Assembly (NCBI RefSeq): GCF_000003815.2
Contig: NC_049985.1
Location: 1,579,410-1,643,409, forward strand
From: Branchiostoma floridae
Lineage: Eukaryota > Chordata > Leptocardii > Amphioxiformes > Branchiostomatidae
DNA: 64,000 nt
Reading direction: 5' to 3'
Part shown: one piece after another, positions 20,901-31,477 of the stretch
How the letters are laid out: each line of letters starts with the position of its first letter
Position numbering within the stretch: position 1 is the stretch's first letter
Notes under the pieces: model-generated
The model's input: the letters and a program-made list of their open reading frames with translations, nothing else
The model's database searches: none
Told to the model about the DNA's origin: nothing
Translations under genes and position numbers: made by a program

Positions 20901-23900
20901 GTTCATCCTCCTGCCGTCGTTACGGTCCTGATGCTGCGGCCTCGGATTGTTCCTGTCGCCACGGTGATGATAACCGTCTCGCTGGTTTTCCTGGAAGTCC
21001 TGATGTTGCTGCTTCGGATTATTCCTGTCACCACGGTGATGATAACCATCCCGCTGGTTTTCCTGGAAGTGTTCGTTCTGTCCCCGGAATTCCGGCCTCC
21101 TGGGATTTCCCCCCTCCTGTTGTCTGTTTGGTTCGTTCCGCCGGTGGTCTCGGTAAGAATCATTATTCTGCCCGCGGAACTCCTGATTCTCCGTTTTCCC
21201 ACCCCGCTGTTGTTCCCTCGCGTCGCGGTTTCCGGGCCTGTTGCCCTGCTCCCCACCTCCTCTCCTCGCGTCCCTGTAGTTGTCATGCCGACCGTGAGGT
21301 CCGTTACTCCTGGAATCTTCCCTCTGTCTACCAAACTCATCAAAGTTCTGCCTGTTGTCCTGTCTGTTGTCACCTTTCCTGCCCCGACCGACATCCTCCT
21401 GGTACCCTCTGTTGTAGTTACTGTCGGTGCCGCCTGTACCCCTCCCCCGGCCCCCACCCCCTCGGTCGTGTCTGCCCCCCCTACCACGGCCCCCTCGACT
21501 CCCCCTGCCTCCATCGTACGGTCTGGAGTCGTTGAAGTGCTGCCCCCCCTCCCTGTTCTGATGGTCATACTGCTGCCTGCCACCTGGCTGGTTCCTCTGG
21601 CCCTGGTGGGACAATAAGGGTAAAGTAAGACTAAGAAATAATCATTCTGCATAGGGCTGGGTACCGGTACAGAAAATTCAGGTCCAGGTCCGGTTCAGGT
21701 CCAAAGGATCAGGTCCAGGTCCGGACCTGAACCTGGACCTGATGCAGTATGACTCATACCAATGGTCCATTTCACTACAAAGAAATCTGTTTGGTGAAGT
21801 ATTAGACTTACACTGACGTTTTAAAATCCTACAACGCTAACTGCACCTGTACGATTGACGGTAAAACTTGGTAGAAATTACTATAAACTCTACTCTACTT
21901 CGCTCTTGTTATTTTCTTCCACCTGCAGGCGTCAAAACGTGTGAATGCCTGATAAAGTAATCTGTTAATTTTCTAATCGGTCCAACATCCGGTCCACCTA
22001 ATTTTTTCAGGTCCGGTTTTTCTGGACCGGTCCAATAAGAAAAACCGGTTTTGTACCTGTACGCTGTACCAATACCCAGCCCTAATTCTGCATAATAGGT
22101 AACCTGCCATTAGGCATTACACAACAGTTTTCTAGAGTAAGTACAAGGTCCTTGAGGGGAAGAGGAAACGGGGACATCCTAAAACTACATGGACATGCGC
22201 TGTGGTTAAAGACCTAGCGGCCATTGGGATCCCCTGGGATGCTGGGTAACCCCCAATAAGGGTTACCCCCAAATAGCCCCCCCCTCAACATGGGGGGGAG
22301 GGGGAGATTTCAGTTCCCAGGTTAGGGCAGGCAGGCCCTCTGCCTGGCATGGAAAGACTCAACAGAGGGCCAGGCAGGGCATTCCATTGTAGAAGTTAAG
22401 TTCTATGAAATATTGAAAACTTGTGTTTGTGCGAGCGTATATGGTCTGGTATTTAAAGTGGTGGTTCCCCCGGCTGCACCCTTATCACAGACTTACATGT
22501 ATGTCCCGCATGGGATGCAGAGGATAAGTAAGTAAGTAAGTAATTTCCCTTGACACTTACCCTGAAGTCATTGTTGTTCCTCTGCCCGTAGAACTGAGAG
22601 TCTCCCACCTGCGGCCAGCCCTGCCCATCGTAGTGGTTTTCCCTCCCCCCCTGGGGCTTGTTGTACCTGGGGGGCTGGCTGGTCTGGGCACCGGGGCTGG
22701 GCTTCGAGTCTGGGGACAAGTATAAGGGAAAGGAATATATCTTTAGTCTTCACCATTTAAGAAAGCAAGCAACTCCCATGCATTAGAATATGGTAGCTGA
22801 ATAAATGTAATTTTACCTCTTTGTTTGTTCTTAGTTAACCTTAAGGCTTAACGCTTTTTTGTGTCATAGCCCCCAGTTATGTGTGCTGCACAATACAAGC
22901 AAGCGCTGCTTTTGGTCTTTGTGTTGTGGTGAGGTGAGGTTGTGGCAGTCCAAATAAAGTTAAAAATAGAACTTGTCAGAAGATATTTACATCTACTTGC
23001 AATGTCAGCAAAACCTGATTCTGTAATGATAGTCTCTGTTTACATTGAAAAAACATTATAAATACATTTTTGCCAACCCACCATCTATTTTCAAGTTATC
23101 AATCTTGGACTCCAGGATGAAGTCGAACAGCGTGGCGGGTCCTGATGGTCTGGTACTCACATCCTCCTCCTCCTCATCACCCCTCCCTCGCCTCCCACGG
23201 CCTCTTCCTGTGAAGAAACAGAGAAAGAGCTTTATCCAATCTGTCTCAGTAGTAAACTGTCTTCTGCTTAGAAACAGCACAATTACAGTACTCGCTTTGC
23301 TTCAGGAAGTAATTTCAAGTTAGACAAACCTAGGACAAACTCATTGAAAAGTACATTTAGGTATAGAGCAACATCATTGTGAAACAGGCAACACAGGTGA
23401 ATTTTCTATTGTCCATCCCTGAAGTTACGGAGAAAGTGTGTAAAAAAAAAAACAGCCAAAAATCAGTGGTAGGATAGCCAAACCAGGCGACACCAGCTGA
23501 ACATCTAGCAATATACTTCAAGGGCTGCCACTGTCCTCTCTCTGTCCCATGTCATGTACACTGTCCTGTCATCAGTGTGACAATGATGCATGCAGGATCA
23601 TGATGACTTTAAGTGAAAGTTCTCACCTCTGCCCCCGTCCTCCCTCTGTCCCCTGTCCCCTGCCTGTCACCAGTATGAGTATGACAATGACACATGACAC
23701 ATTCTGAGTGACAGTTCTCACCTCTGCCCCTGTCCTCCCTCTGTCCCCTGTGCCCTGCCTGTCACCAGTGTGACAATGACACATGACACATTCTGAGTGA
23801 CAGTTCTCACCTCTGCCCCTGTCCTCCCTCTGTCCCCTGTGTCCCCTGTCCGGCCTGTCACGCCCCTGTCCCTGTCCTTGTCCTTGTCTGGTCACCAGTG

Positions 23901-26900
23901 TGTTGATGGCCTCCTGTAAAAGATGAAACTTTACTGCCTTTTTGCAAGTCTCCAAATGACTAGCTACACAGGCTATGGGGAGAATACTTTGTCATGGGAG
24001 CTTAACTACATAGGTTTGGATTACGGCTGTGTATTTTAATACCCGTACCTGCACTGTACCTGCAAAAAAGGTACAGGTCCGGACCTAAACATTTGTGTAC
24101 CTGTACCTGTACCTAAACTAACTAAAGCACTATTGGACATCACTTTTTAATACTACAAATAGGTAAAACCTGAATCAACAATCATAATTGTGATCAAAAT
24201 GCAGTTGAAAATTTAGGAAACTTCATTTTAAAGCGCAACCATCCATATCCCGTAGGAACGTCTGGTGGAGGCTACCATTCTTTGCCACCAATGGACCATA
24301 GCAACACAAATAAACATACATTATGGACATACCAAATTTTAAAAAATCCCCACCTGTACGTCTCCGCTGTTCTGCCTGAGACTGGCCACAGAGTCCTGTC
24401 TGCTGAACCCCATCTCCACAAGCTTCTGTACTGACTTCTCCTCGACCTGGGAAGACTGGGAGAACACAACACAATTTATCTATCTATTTATTGAAATTTA
24501 CCAACTTTGTGGAAGGATTAACATTACAGGTGACTATCACCTTTTCAAGATTGTAAGTTTGAGAGAGTGTAAAGTTTATCCTATCACACAGGGAAAGACC
24601 ACTACGATCTTTTTTTTCATGTGGAGGTTTTGATGTGAGGCTCTCAGCCTCTCTCCTGAAAAAAAGGGATAGCTCGTTTTCAACATACTTGAGAGGACAT
24701 CCATGCTCTAAGCTTGGTACTCGTTTTCACCCGAGCCTAGCAAGAAAATAGATGTAAAATGCCTTTCCTAAAGATACGATATTGGGACCTACTAGAGATT
24801 TGAAAGTAGAACCTTTAGCCAGCAACCTTGACCACAAGATCACCTGGCCACCTGTTCACCATGCTACAAAAATCAACTTAAGCTCACTAAAATCTAATCT
24901 TTTACTTTTCACTGTTTCTTTTCTAATGTCTTTCATTTCATATCTATTTATTGTGCATTTGGTATATAAGTTACATTTTGTTTCCAATTATCACTGTATA
25001 TAACATTTATGGTTTTTATTATTTACTTGAATGTGTATTTTGTTTGTTTTGGGGAGACAACCTGCAGAGGTGGCATGTCACCTGTTTTGTCTCCCCTCCA
25101 TTTTATATGGAAAATGCAATAAATAAATAAATAATGTCGAAGTAACTCACCTCGTTGGACAGTTCCCTGTAGACCCCCTGAGGCCTGTTCTCGCCCCTCC
25201 TGTCCGCCGGCCCTCCCCACTTCTTCTCGGGGACGGCGGTCGCGGGCAGACTGCCCGTCCCCCCGAACGTCTTCGTGCCCTCCTTGGATTTGCTGACCTC
25301 GGCGATCACGGCCTTCCTCTGCTCCGAGAACTCGTCGGCTTCTTCTGACTCTGTCTCCTTCTTGGGCAGACTTTTCTTGTTCCTTAAGTCCTTGGTGGCC
25401 ACCGCACCACCGGACACTCTCTGTGGGGTAAGAAGAAAACAGTCAAGAATTTTCAAACCCAGAGTGTCTTAAAGCCCTCTTACAAATCAAGAATTTAGCT
25501 TTGGCGACATGTCGGCGAGCTCTAGTTGGGCAATTTCAGCTGAAGAACGGCCGACGTCTTAGCAACTACGTGGGCTTCTGACGATTTTTAGCAGCTTGGC
25601 CGATGTTCGGGCATCACTGAAAGCTGCGCTTAAATTCAGTGAGGCCTCGGTGACAAATTCTGAACCTTTTATGAGATTTCAGATTGGTCTATAGTAAAAC
25701 TCCCGTTAATATTATTATTTTTAGGTCCTTAAGTCCTTGATAGCCACTACACCAATGGACACCCTCTGTGGTGTCAGAACAAAACAGTCAGGATTCTTGG
25801 ATAACAAGATTCTTTGCACCCAAGTGTTCACCCATCTGTCACCTTCCTCAGGGTAACAATCCTGACTGGATCACATTGTACTGCAGCCATAGGTGTCACT
25901 ACTTACAGAAGCTGTACTGCTTTCTGTATCTGATGTTATATCTTAGTACACTTGGTACAAGAATCTGATCATTAACAGTTAATCAGCAGTTAAGGTAATG
26001 AGTGTCTCAAACCTGTCCGAACGGTACGAACGGTGGGGCACCACCCTCCACCTTCACGTTGGCTCGAGAGTGATGCGCCAGTTTCTGTGGAAGAACACAG
26101 TCACATCACAACAGGTTACAGGTCAAGCTGGATAAGCCCCCCCCCTTCCCCCTCCAAAAAAAAAACTGAATGATTCACAAGCAATTTTTATTACACAACA
26201 CTCCTTCCCAGTTTTCGTGCCAGGCATGTTTCCTTGTAGTCATGAGATACACATGCCCCAGTAACCCCCTAGCCTGCAAGCTTCATGCCCCCAGCACTTC
26301 CCCTTGATAATTTGGAATGAAATGCTAGAGGGAACACTTCTCTAACTTTATTACATTGTCCAACTTGGAATTTACAGGAAAAAATATTGCTTTAGTTGTT
26401 GCTATACAAATGAATGTATAGCCTTATCACAAAGACAATGAATGAAGAATACAATATCCATGGCAGTAGTGATATTCATGTAATAAATAAGAAAACTCAC
26501 TCTTTGAATGTCCCATCTGGAGAAGAGTTTTTCCACCTGCCCCCCTAAAACCTTCACATTGGATCCTTCCAACATCAGGAACCCATTACTGATGGCAATG
26601 GAACCGGTCAGCTTCACTTTTGTGCCAGGAGGGGTGGACAGGCTGTGGAGAAAAAAAGGAGAATTTAGAAGATGTCAGAAGTTTTGGAAATGTTTCTTTT
26701 AGGAATCTAAAATATCTGACAAATATAGCTATGGCAAACAATAAAATCATCATGTTGAAATAAAATAAATGATGATGATAAGATAAAAATAACAATAAAA
26801 GCAATGAAATGTTATGCTATAATGCTATCAAACTGTTCGTAATAAAATTCACAGGAAGAAGAAGACCGATGAAGATGACAGGACAGGGGGTTGTTTGGAA

Positions 26901-29900
26901 AAGAAACAAGACTGGCAATAAAAATGTATTATTGCCATGACGACGATTGGGGGTACAACAATACAGCTCAAATCAGAAATAGACTGGAACTTCCCTGTCG
27001 CACTATCCCTGGCACAATATACGAGCCCACCTGTAACATAAAACTACAGCCAGCAGAAATGTACTATCCCTGGTACAGCACAATGGTCTGCCAGTAACCC
27101 AAACCTACAGCTGAGCACTACAGTGTGTACTGGAGATTAAAAAATAAGGAAGAACCAACTGTTTCCCGCACTTCCGTCCTTGAATGACTTTCTTGCATCT
27201 AACCAACATGGCTGTCCTACTTCGTAATATTCCAGTCCTTGGATAGTGTAATAGGCCTTGAACAATTATGTTTGGCTCTGAATATGATAACCATTTGGAT
27301 GCCATCGTTCAAGATCATGACCTCTATATGAAGTATTTCCTGTCTGCCTGTGGCGTATGGCTTGAACAAGCTCTAGAAAAGAAAATGTATCCTTCATAAC
27401 ATAACATAACAACCAAGACAACGTGATCCATTGTGCAGAGTTTCCCTGTCTAGTTTCAAAGGACAAATTCCTCCAGGGAGCAAGGATCAGCAAGTGTGAC
27501 CTACAGTCCACCATTGCATACCAGAGATACATCTGGAACAGATTTGGGGGGGGGGGGAGGGCTTGAATACCCAGCATACTGCATTCCTGTGGAAAAATTC
27601 CTGTGCAATTCCTAGAATTTTTGCAGACTGAATGCAATATATACCACTTGACGACTCCCCTGAGGCGTCGTCAAAAAATACAGAAGCAAGGGCACAACAA
27701 CAGAGCCTACAAGGGATTCGCACCCAGGACCTTTGCATACTGGGTGGAATACCTTATGTACAATGCCACAAAAAGAAAAGAAAAGAAAGACCCCCACACC
27801 TGAGTTGCTGCACCTGTGGGACCTCCAACCCGATGCAGGTGGTGTGGCCGTCAGTCATCTGCACCTTCAACATCCAAGGGGCGTGGCCAGACTTTACATT
27901 CCGAGTTATATACCTTTCATACAATAAAAAAACACACCTGAGTTGCTGCACCTGTGCGACCTCCAGCCCGATGCAGGTGGTGTGGCCGTCAGTCATCTGC
28001 ACCTTCAGCATCCGGGGGGCGTGGCCAGACTTTACATTCCGAGTCGAATACCTTTCATACAATACAACAATTAAACTAACCCACCTGAGTTGCTGCACCT
28101 GTGTGAAATGTAGGACCTTTACATTCCAAGTTGAATAGCTTACAATACAACAAACAGAAGAAAACCCACCTGAGTTGCTGCACCTGTGCCACCTCCAGCC
28201 CGATGCAGGTGTGGCCGTCAGTCATCTGCACCTTAAGCAACAGGGGGCGTGGCCAGACTTTACATTCCGAGTTATATACCTTTCATACAATACAACAATA
28301 AAACTAACACACCTGAGTTGCTGCACTTGTGCGACCTCCAGCCCGATGCAGGTGGTGTGGCCGTCAGTCATCTGCACCTTCAGCATCCGGGGGGCGTGGC
28401 CGGACTCCTCGTTAGCCTTGGGCGCCGACACGTTCCGAACCTTCGTCACTTGGAGGACACATGGACCAATCAGCTGGAAGGTAAGTTTGATGGGGATTAT
28501 TACCATATTTGGTCGTTAACATTCCAGGAAATATTAAGAAATGAAGACCTTGTCTTAATTCTCTCTTTAAATTGGAAAAAAAAAGAATGCACTAGTACAG
28601 TAAGAAGAGAAAACAGAAGCAATGCACTGTAACATTTGTAATGTGCACCTTACGCAGGGAAGCAGATCCTCTGGCAGGTAGAAACTTTAGATCGACCAGA
28701 GATACTTCTTGGTAATTTCCGTCATCAAGATGTCTCAGAACACAATGTACCCATTTAACTTTAAAAGTCCATATTGCGGAATGGGTAAATCAACAGCATC
28801 CACGCTTCATAACTCAATTCACTTGCACCCCCATTCAATTTCTTTTGTAGAAAAAAACCTCGGCAGTTAATCATAATAAAGTCACATTTGGGGTGATCAG
28901 AAAGCCAAGATCTTCCCTGCCCGCCCTCGGTAGCCAGGCAGTGGTCGACACACACACAGACAACCACCCAGGAGAACCCTGGGATAGCAGCCGCGAGCAG
29001 TCAACCACAACACACAGAATGCGCCACCTGGCCGGAAGGGGGGCTCTGCGAATGGATTGACTGTTACATCATGTCACCCATGTAATAGTATCCTAGTAAC
29101 TTAACTTCGAGGTAGAACAAGACTGGAAAAGGAAGATTTCGCGGTATTTTATAAATCCCACAAATGAAAGATGATTGTAGTCCTCTGTACTTCACCAATA
29201 CATTGGCGACACCACTGTGAACATTAGTAGAAGTACACAGTGGTCTATTGATCTTTTATGTCACTGCTCACTGCTCACTGTTGTACATCTCCACTATCCA
29301 TATTTTGTCTTATTGATTTTGCTGTAATTGATGTGATCAGAAGGGATACAGGACAAGAGGCAGACAGCATTGATTGGAAATGCGATGCTGGAAAGGGACC
29401 TCTGATCAGCCACAGTGGTTTGGGTCAGATTGGCTAGGAAGGCACCTGACATAAGTCATAAGTCAAGTCATACAGCCAAGACTGACCAACTGGCTGGGGG
29501 CTAATTATGATAAGAGCTTGCCTGAAGTTTTAGAACTAATTATTTTTGCTGATTTGGTGTGAAAAGAATTGTTTTGTCTCTTTTTTCAGATAGAGGGAGA
29601 ACTCACTTCACTGCTGCCTCCCCTGCTGATATCTTCAGGCAGAAACTTCTCTCCTATAGACCTCAGGTCCTCCTGGAATGAAAATAATGGCTTAAGTTGT
29701 CACTTCAGTTAATACTAGTACTGGGAAAAACAAGCTTTTTATTAAAAAAATCTCCTGCATCCGGAAGGATGAATAAAATATTATAAGCCCTTACACTGTT
29801 ACATGTGCCAAATACCCGACCGTTACTCAAGCAACTGGTCATGGATATGGTTTGGAAACAGTTTCAGACGTTTCAGATAGAATCTACTAACTTCCGTCAG

Positions 29901-31477
29901 TGACAAATATAGTGAACATGATGACAAAATCTTAAGCACAGGACTACAAGTTGGAAGAACTACCAGGGAAGTACAATCCCTTACAATTAATAAGTTAAGT
30001 AACCATACAAAGTAGCAGCTGTAGACTTACGTCCAGAGCCTTCCTCACGATGCCATCTATAGTGGTGATGTTGTTCTCCTGTTTCAGCGCTGCAATCCCC
30101 TCTGCTGACAGGTGCCTGCAACAGATACATTTCTTCAGTGAATAGTCATCTTTTATGGGGGCAGCCTTTCTTTGTTTCATCAGGTTAGTATGCCACAAAT
30201 ATTTTGCATAAGCTGTCTGTACATATGTAAATACTTTACATTTTGGGACCACATCTGAACTGTGAGCAGCGACACCTGTCCTGCAGTACAATGTGAACCA
30301 GTCAAATTGCCCTGAAGAAGGTGACAGATGGTCACCAAAACGCTGGTGAGAATAAAGCAATGGTTGTGTAAAAAGAGTCTCTTTATTCTACATAATCAGA
30401 CACACTTTTTTTTATAAAAATCTTCCATAACTCCATACTTAGATATCATTTGTGTCGAGCACGCAGCCCTCTGCCAGGTACTAGGGAACTGTAGTAGGCA
30501 AGTAGCGTAATATTCTAATCTCCAAGCACATCCTATGGTGCCGTAAGAAAGTATCAAAGCTGGCCAAGGAGTACAGCTGGCCAAAGGCAGTCATCAGCCA
30601 CTCCGGTAGTCTAACACACTCCTAGGCCAGCTTCACTCCTCTGGCAGCTTTTGATCTTATTCTACCGTAGGATCTGCTTGGAGATTACTGATTAGTAAAA
30701 TTCCAGGTTTGGGCCAAAGTGGTATCAGGACATTTAATCACCTTGACAGTTTGGACCCTAGCTAATATGAACATGTTGGCACCAGGCCTAGGATAGTTAA
30801 GCTTTAGGGTTAACCCCCCTGGACCTGGTAGGGTCAATATAAAACCGTCCAAGGGGAAAAACTATCCAGGTTGCCAAAACATCAGGGAATTCCTCTCTAG
30901 ATCGATCACAAGTCTACATGGTTTATGAATTTACCTGAATTGAACTGAAAATAGTTCCTTTTAGGGGTACATTTTTCCTGATTAATGAAGGTAATGTCAA
31001 ACTCCTCGCGTTTCAAAATCAACATATAATTTCTGGTTTCGTACGAAGGGAGCAAATATCACACAATGTGTGATATGACAAACTGACAAAGCATAAATTT
31101 TAGAGATAGGGGCAACAACTCTTATAGTCCACGTGTTGTTTGCATAATAGAATTATTGGTAATTATTGGTTATTCATTTTACAGGGTTGACATTTTTGGT
31201 TTACAAAAAAAAAGGAAATATCTCATTATCAAAATCCTTCAGCAGATAATAATTTTTCGGTTTCGAAGGAGACGGTGTGGTGGGGGGAGGGGGGCGTCCA
31301 TTCGTAGTGGCTCACCACAATAAGGATGACGTAACGACTGATATAAAGAGCACAGAATTGTTGTACGGATACAATACTTTCTGTTACTCCTAACTACTGT
31401 GTTATATAGGGTGAAGGACAGGAGAAACAGGCGACATACCAGCCTTGCTTCCACAAAACTGCGGCTTCGGCAGCCAT
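17643..31477 (-). CDS. TDRD3: Tudor domain-containing protein 3, 14 exons, 845 aa
   Basis: Coding exons joined 5'-3': 31477-31440, 30115-30031, 29672-29607, 28473-28313, 26642-26501, 26084-26013, 25420-25151, 24446-24354, 23913-23811, 23207-23082, 22709-22561, 21602-20754, 20474-20349, 17900-17643. All introns are GT-AG, phases agree, and the sum is 2538 nt with a single terminal stop. Domains: RMI1-like N-terminal region and OB-fold (about 1-190, GPCVLQV and FVPFGQ motifs), UBA (279-318, EMGFS), [11 protein letters not shown] motif (exon 10), a long Arg/Gly-rich region (436-700), Tudor (about 700-758, RYWEDGKFY and YENYEEVE) and a C-terminal YQPP tail resembling the vertebrate end. In vertebrates TDRD3 reads asymmetric dimethylarginine on histones and RNA polymerase II, partners TOP3B through the OB-fold, and binds FMRP. 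The protein is longer than human TDRD3, mainly because of exon 12. Partial exon copies lie beside exons 4, 7 and 9. Confidence 0.95.
17967..18390. mobile_element. MULE-like MITE with perfect 9-bp target duplication
   Basis: The 33-bp inverted ends beginning TAGCCTGGGTACCATCCGGA match at 32 of 33 positions. The element is flanked by CTGAGTGCC on both sides (17958-17966 and 18391-18399). A 9-bp duplication is typical of Mutator-like elements. No transposase. Lies in TDRD3 intron 13. Confidence 0.9.
18872..19192. mobile_element. hAT-like MITE
   Basis: Inverted ends CAGGGGTCTAGCCAGC and GCTGGCTAGAGCCGTG, flanked by ATAAAAGA and GTAAAAGA (7 of 8 identical), as expected for a hAT insertion. Lies in TDRD3 intron 13. 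Confidence 0.85.
19912..20325. repeat. Intronic tandem duplication (about 210-bp unit, two copies)
   Basis: 19912-20095 and 20126-20325 share AAGCTTAGAATGA, TCTGTGAC, GTAGACAG, AAGTGTAAAGGGCAT and GTTGATGATG blocks in the same order. The copy boundary includes GACTTACCCAT, which also forms the donor of TDRD3 exon 13. Confidence 0.7.
20349..20474 (-). CDS. TDRD3: TDRD3 exon 13 (second half of Tudor domain)
   Basis: The exon is 42 codons, phase 0 at both ends, with acceptor CTGTGCAG and donor TGG/GTAAGT. It encodes the Tudor strands FYPAMVTDV...[21 protein letters not shown]. The usual YGNYEEV loop reads YENYEEV here. Confidence 0.95.
20506..20702. mobile_element. Degenerate relative of the 17967-18390 element
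   Basis: Starts AGCCTGGGTACCAT and continues with the same interior (ACAGTCGCTTCTC, AAATTTTGGACGA, ATTGGTCCAC). The opposite end is lost near TDRD3 exon 12. Confidence 0.65.
20754..21602 (-). CDS. TDRD3: TDRD3 exon 12 (RGG-rich region and start of Tudor)
   Basis: The exon is 283 codons with acceptor TTGTCCCACCAG/GGC and donor AAG/GTAGAC. It encodes an Arg/Gly/Asn/Gln-rich disordered stretch ([14 protein letters not shown]) with a tandem [18 protein letters not shown] repeat, ending in the first Tudor strands ([16 protein letters not shown]). RGG boxes normally bind RNA or become methylated. The long plus-strand frame over this exon is its antisense shadow. Confidence 0.95.
21652..22084. mobile_element. 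hAT-type MITE with perfect 8-bp target duplication
   Basis: Ends TAGGGCTGGGTACC and ATACCCAGCCCTA, flanked by ATTCTGCA on both sides (21644-21651, 22085-22092). The interior is rich in CAGGTCCAGGTCCGG-type repeats. A fragment of the same family is near 24035-24115. Lies in TDRD3 intron 11. Confidence 0.93.
22561..22709 (-). CDS. TDRD3: TDRD3 exon 11
   Basis: 149 nt, acceptor CTTGTCCCCAG, donor AGG/GTAAGT. Encodes [19 protein letters not shown] and a low-complexity Gln/Asn/Gly segment. The first codon is completed by the single G ending exon 10. Confidence 0.9.
23082..23207 (-). CDS. TDRD3: TDRD3 exon 10
   Basis: 126 nt, acceptor TTCTTCACAG. The donor is G/GTGGGT, chosen because it restores frame with exon 11. 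Encodes [15 protein letters not shown], then [20 protein letters not shown], a motif shared with vertebrate TDRD3. Confidence 0.9.
23620..23810 (-). repeat. Two extra copies of the 3' edge of TDRD3 exon 9
   Basis: About 90-bp units repeat the end of exon 9 (GACAGAGGGAGGACAGG), its GTGAGAACTG donor and following intron. The copies end near 23625 and 23718. No acceptor is seen, so they look like decoy donors. Confidence 0.8.
23811..23913 (-). CDS. TDRD3: TDRD3 exon 9 (end of UBA)
   Basis: 103 nt, acceptor TCTTTTACAG, donor G/GTGAGA. Encodes [10 protein letters not shown], the last UBA helix, then a [10 protein letters not shown]-type linker. Confidence 0.92.
24035..24115. repeat. Fragment of the 21652 MITE family
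   Basis: A GGTACAGGTCCGGACC core and GTACCTGTACC repeats match the 21652-22084 interior. The ends are not recognisable. Confidence 0.45.
24354..24446 (-). CDS. TDRD3: TDRD3 exon 8 (UBA core)
   Basis: 31 codons, phase 0, acceptor CTTCCCAG, donor CAG/GTGGGG. Encodes [20 protein letters not shown] and the second helix. The MGFS loop is the usual ubiquitin-contacting motif of UBA domains. Confidence 0.95.
24717..24850. repeat. Dispersed SINE-like repeat, second copy
   Basis: Related to 15303-15435 through shared GGTACTC, AAAATGCCTTTCC and ACCTTTAGCC blocks. Confidence 0.4.
25151..25420 (-). CDS. TDRD3: TDRD3 exon 7
   Basis: 90 codons, acceptor TTACCCCACAG, donor GAG/GTGAGT. Encodes [19 protein letters not shown] and TKTFGG, then GVYREL, all conserved around the linker between OB-fold and UBA in vertebrate TDRD3. 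Confidence 0.95.
25722..25790 (-). repeat. Degenerate copy of the 5' edge of TDRD3 exon 7
   Basis: About 65 bp matching 25385-25446 (acceptor region plus the first 12 codons) with scattered substitutions, in the next upstream intron. Confidence 0.75.
26013..26084 (-). CDS. TDRD3: TDRD3 exon 6
   Basis: 24 codons: [20 protein letters not shown] then PFGQ, a highly conserved TDRD3 signature after the OB-fold. Acceptor TTCCACAG, donor CAG/GTTTGA. Confidence 0.95.
26501..26642 (-). CDS. TDRD3: TDRD3 exon 5 (OB-fold, second part)
   Basis: 142 nt encoding [20 protein letters not shown], then [14 protein letters not shown]. Acceptor CTCCACAG, donor AGA/GTGAGT. The first codon is shared with exon 4 (AG plus C gives Ser). 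Confidence 0.95.
26643..27790. other. TDRD3 intron 4, unremarkable part
   Basis: AT-rich intron with an 11-G run near 27547. No other feature seen before the repeat array beginning at 27790. Confidence 0.45.
27790..28312 (-). repeat. Tandem copies of the 3' half of TDRD3 exon 4 with donor site
   Basis: Three units of about 140 bp (27794-27930, 27936-28070, 28170-28305) and one short unit (28082-28127). Each repeats the last 80-100 bp of exon 4 ([18 protein letters not shown]), its CTCAG/GTG donor and about 55 bp of intron. No acceptors, so they cannot be whole exons. Confidence 0.9.
28313..28473 (-). CDS. TDRD3: TDRD3 exon 4 (OB-fold, first part)
   Basis: 161 nt encoding [20 protein letters not shown], then [13 protein letters not shown]. 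Acceptor TTACCTTCCAG, donor CAG/GTGTGT. This is the OB-fold used by vertebrate TDRD3 to hold TOP3B. Confidence 0.95.
29607..29672 (-). CDS. TDRD3: TDRD3 exon 3
   Basis: 22 codons: [20 protein letters not shown], then SE. Acceptor CATTCCAG, donor GAA/GTGAGT. Matches the conserved DLR-IG-KFLP segment. Confidence 0.93.
30031..30115 (-). CDS. TDRD3: TDRD3 exon 2
   Basis: 85 nt: [20 protein letters not shown], then GIVRKALD. Acceptor TGTTGCAG, donor GAC/GTAAGT. With exon 1 it gives GWHLSAEGI, like the vertebrate GWYLSDEGI. Confidence 0.94.
30225..30390 (+). mobile_element. Retroelement 3'-tail repeat, copy A
   Basis: Shares with 40645-40812 the order ACAATGTGAACCAGTCA, CCCTGAAGAAGG, a GGTGAC/GTCACC hairpin, CACCAAAACG, AATAAAG and TTGTGTAAAA. 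The arrangement resembles 3' ends of retroelements. No reverse transcriptase frame nearby. Confidence 0.5.
30516..30687. mobile_element. MITE with TAATCTCCAAGC ends, copy 1
   Basis: Inverted ends TAATCTCCAAGCACATCCTA and TAGGATCTGCTTGGAGATTA. Same family as 35063-35490 and 35730-36013. Lies in TDRD3 intron 1. Confidence 0.8.
31440..31477 (-). CDS. TDRD3: TDRD3 exon 1 (start codon)
   Basis: 38 coding nt from [15 protein letters not shown] plus two bases. Donor CTG/GTATGT. The start lies in AAAGATGGCTGCC, a good initiation context that also resembles a YY1 site, as in many vertebrate housekeeping genes whose first codons overlap YY1 motifs. Confidence 0.92.

Noticed and set aside
20658-21617. 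Long plus-strand open frame (319 codons)
   Set aside because: It is the antisense of TDRD3 exon 12, kept open by the biased Arg/Gly codons. The minus-strand reading carries the Tudor start and correct splice sites.
23620-23810. Possible additional TDRD3 exons encoding more QREDRGRG
   Set aside because: They have donors but no acceptors, and including them breaks the frame to exon 10.
27632-28138. Plus-strand frame of 168 codons with a repeated [17 protein letters not shown] motif
   Set aside because: Antisense of the tandem partial copies of TDRD3 exon 4; the repeat structure explains the repeated peptide.
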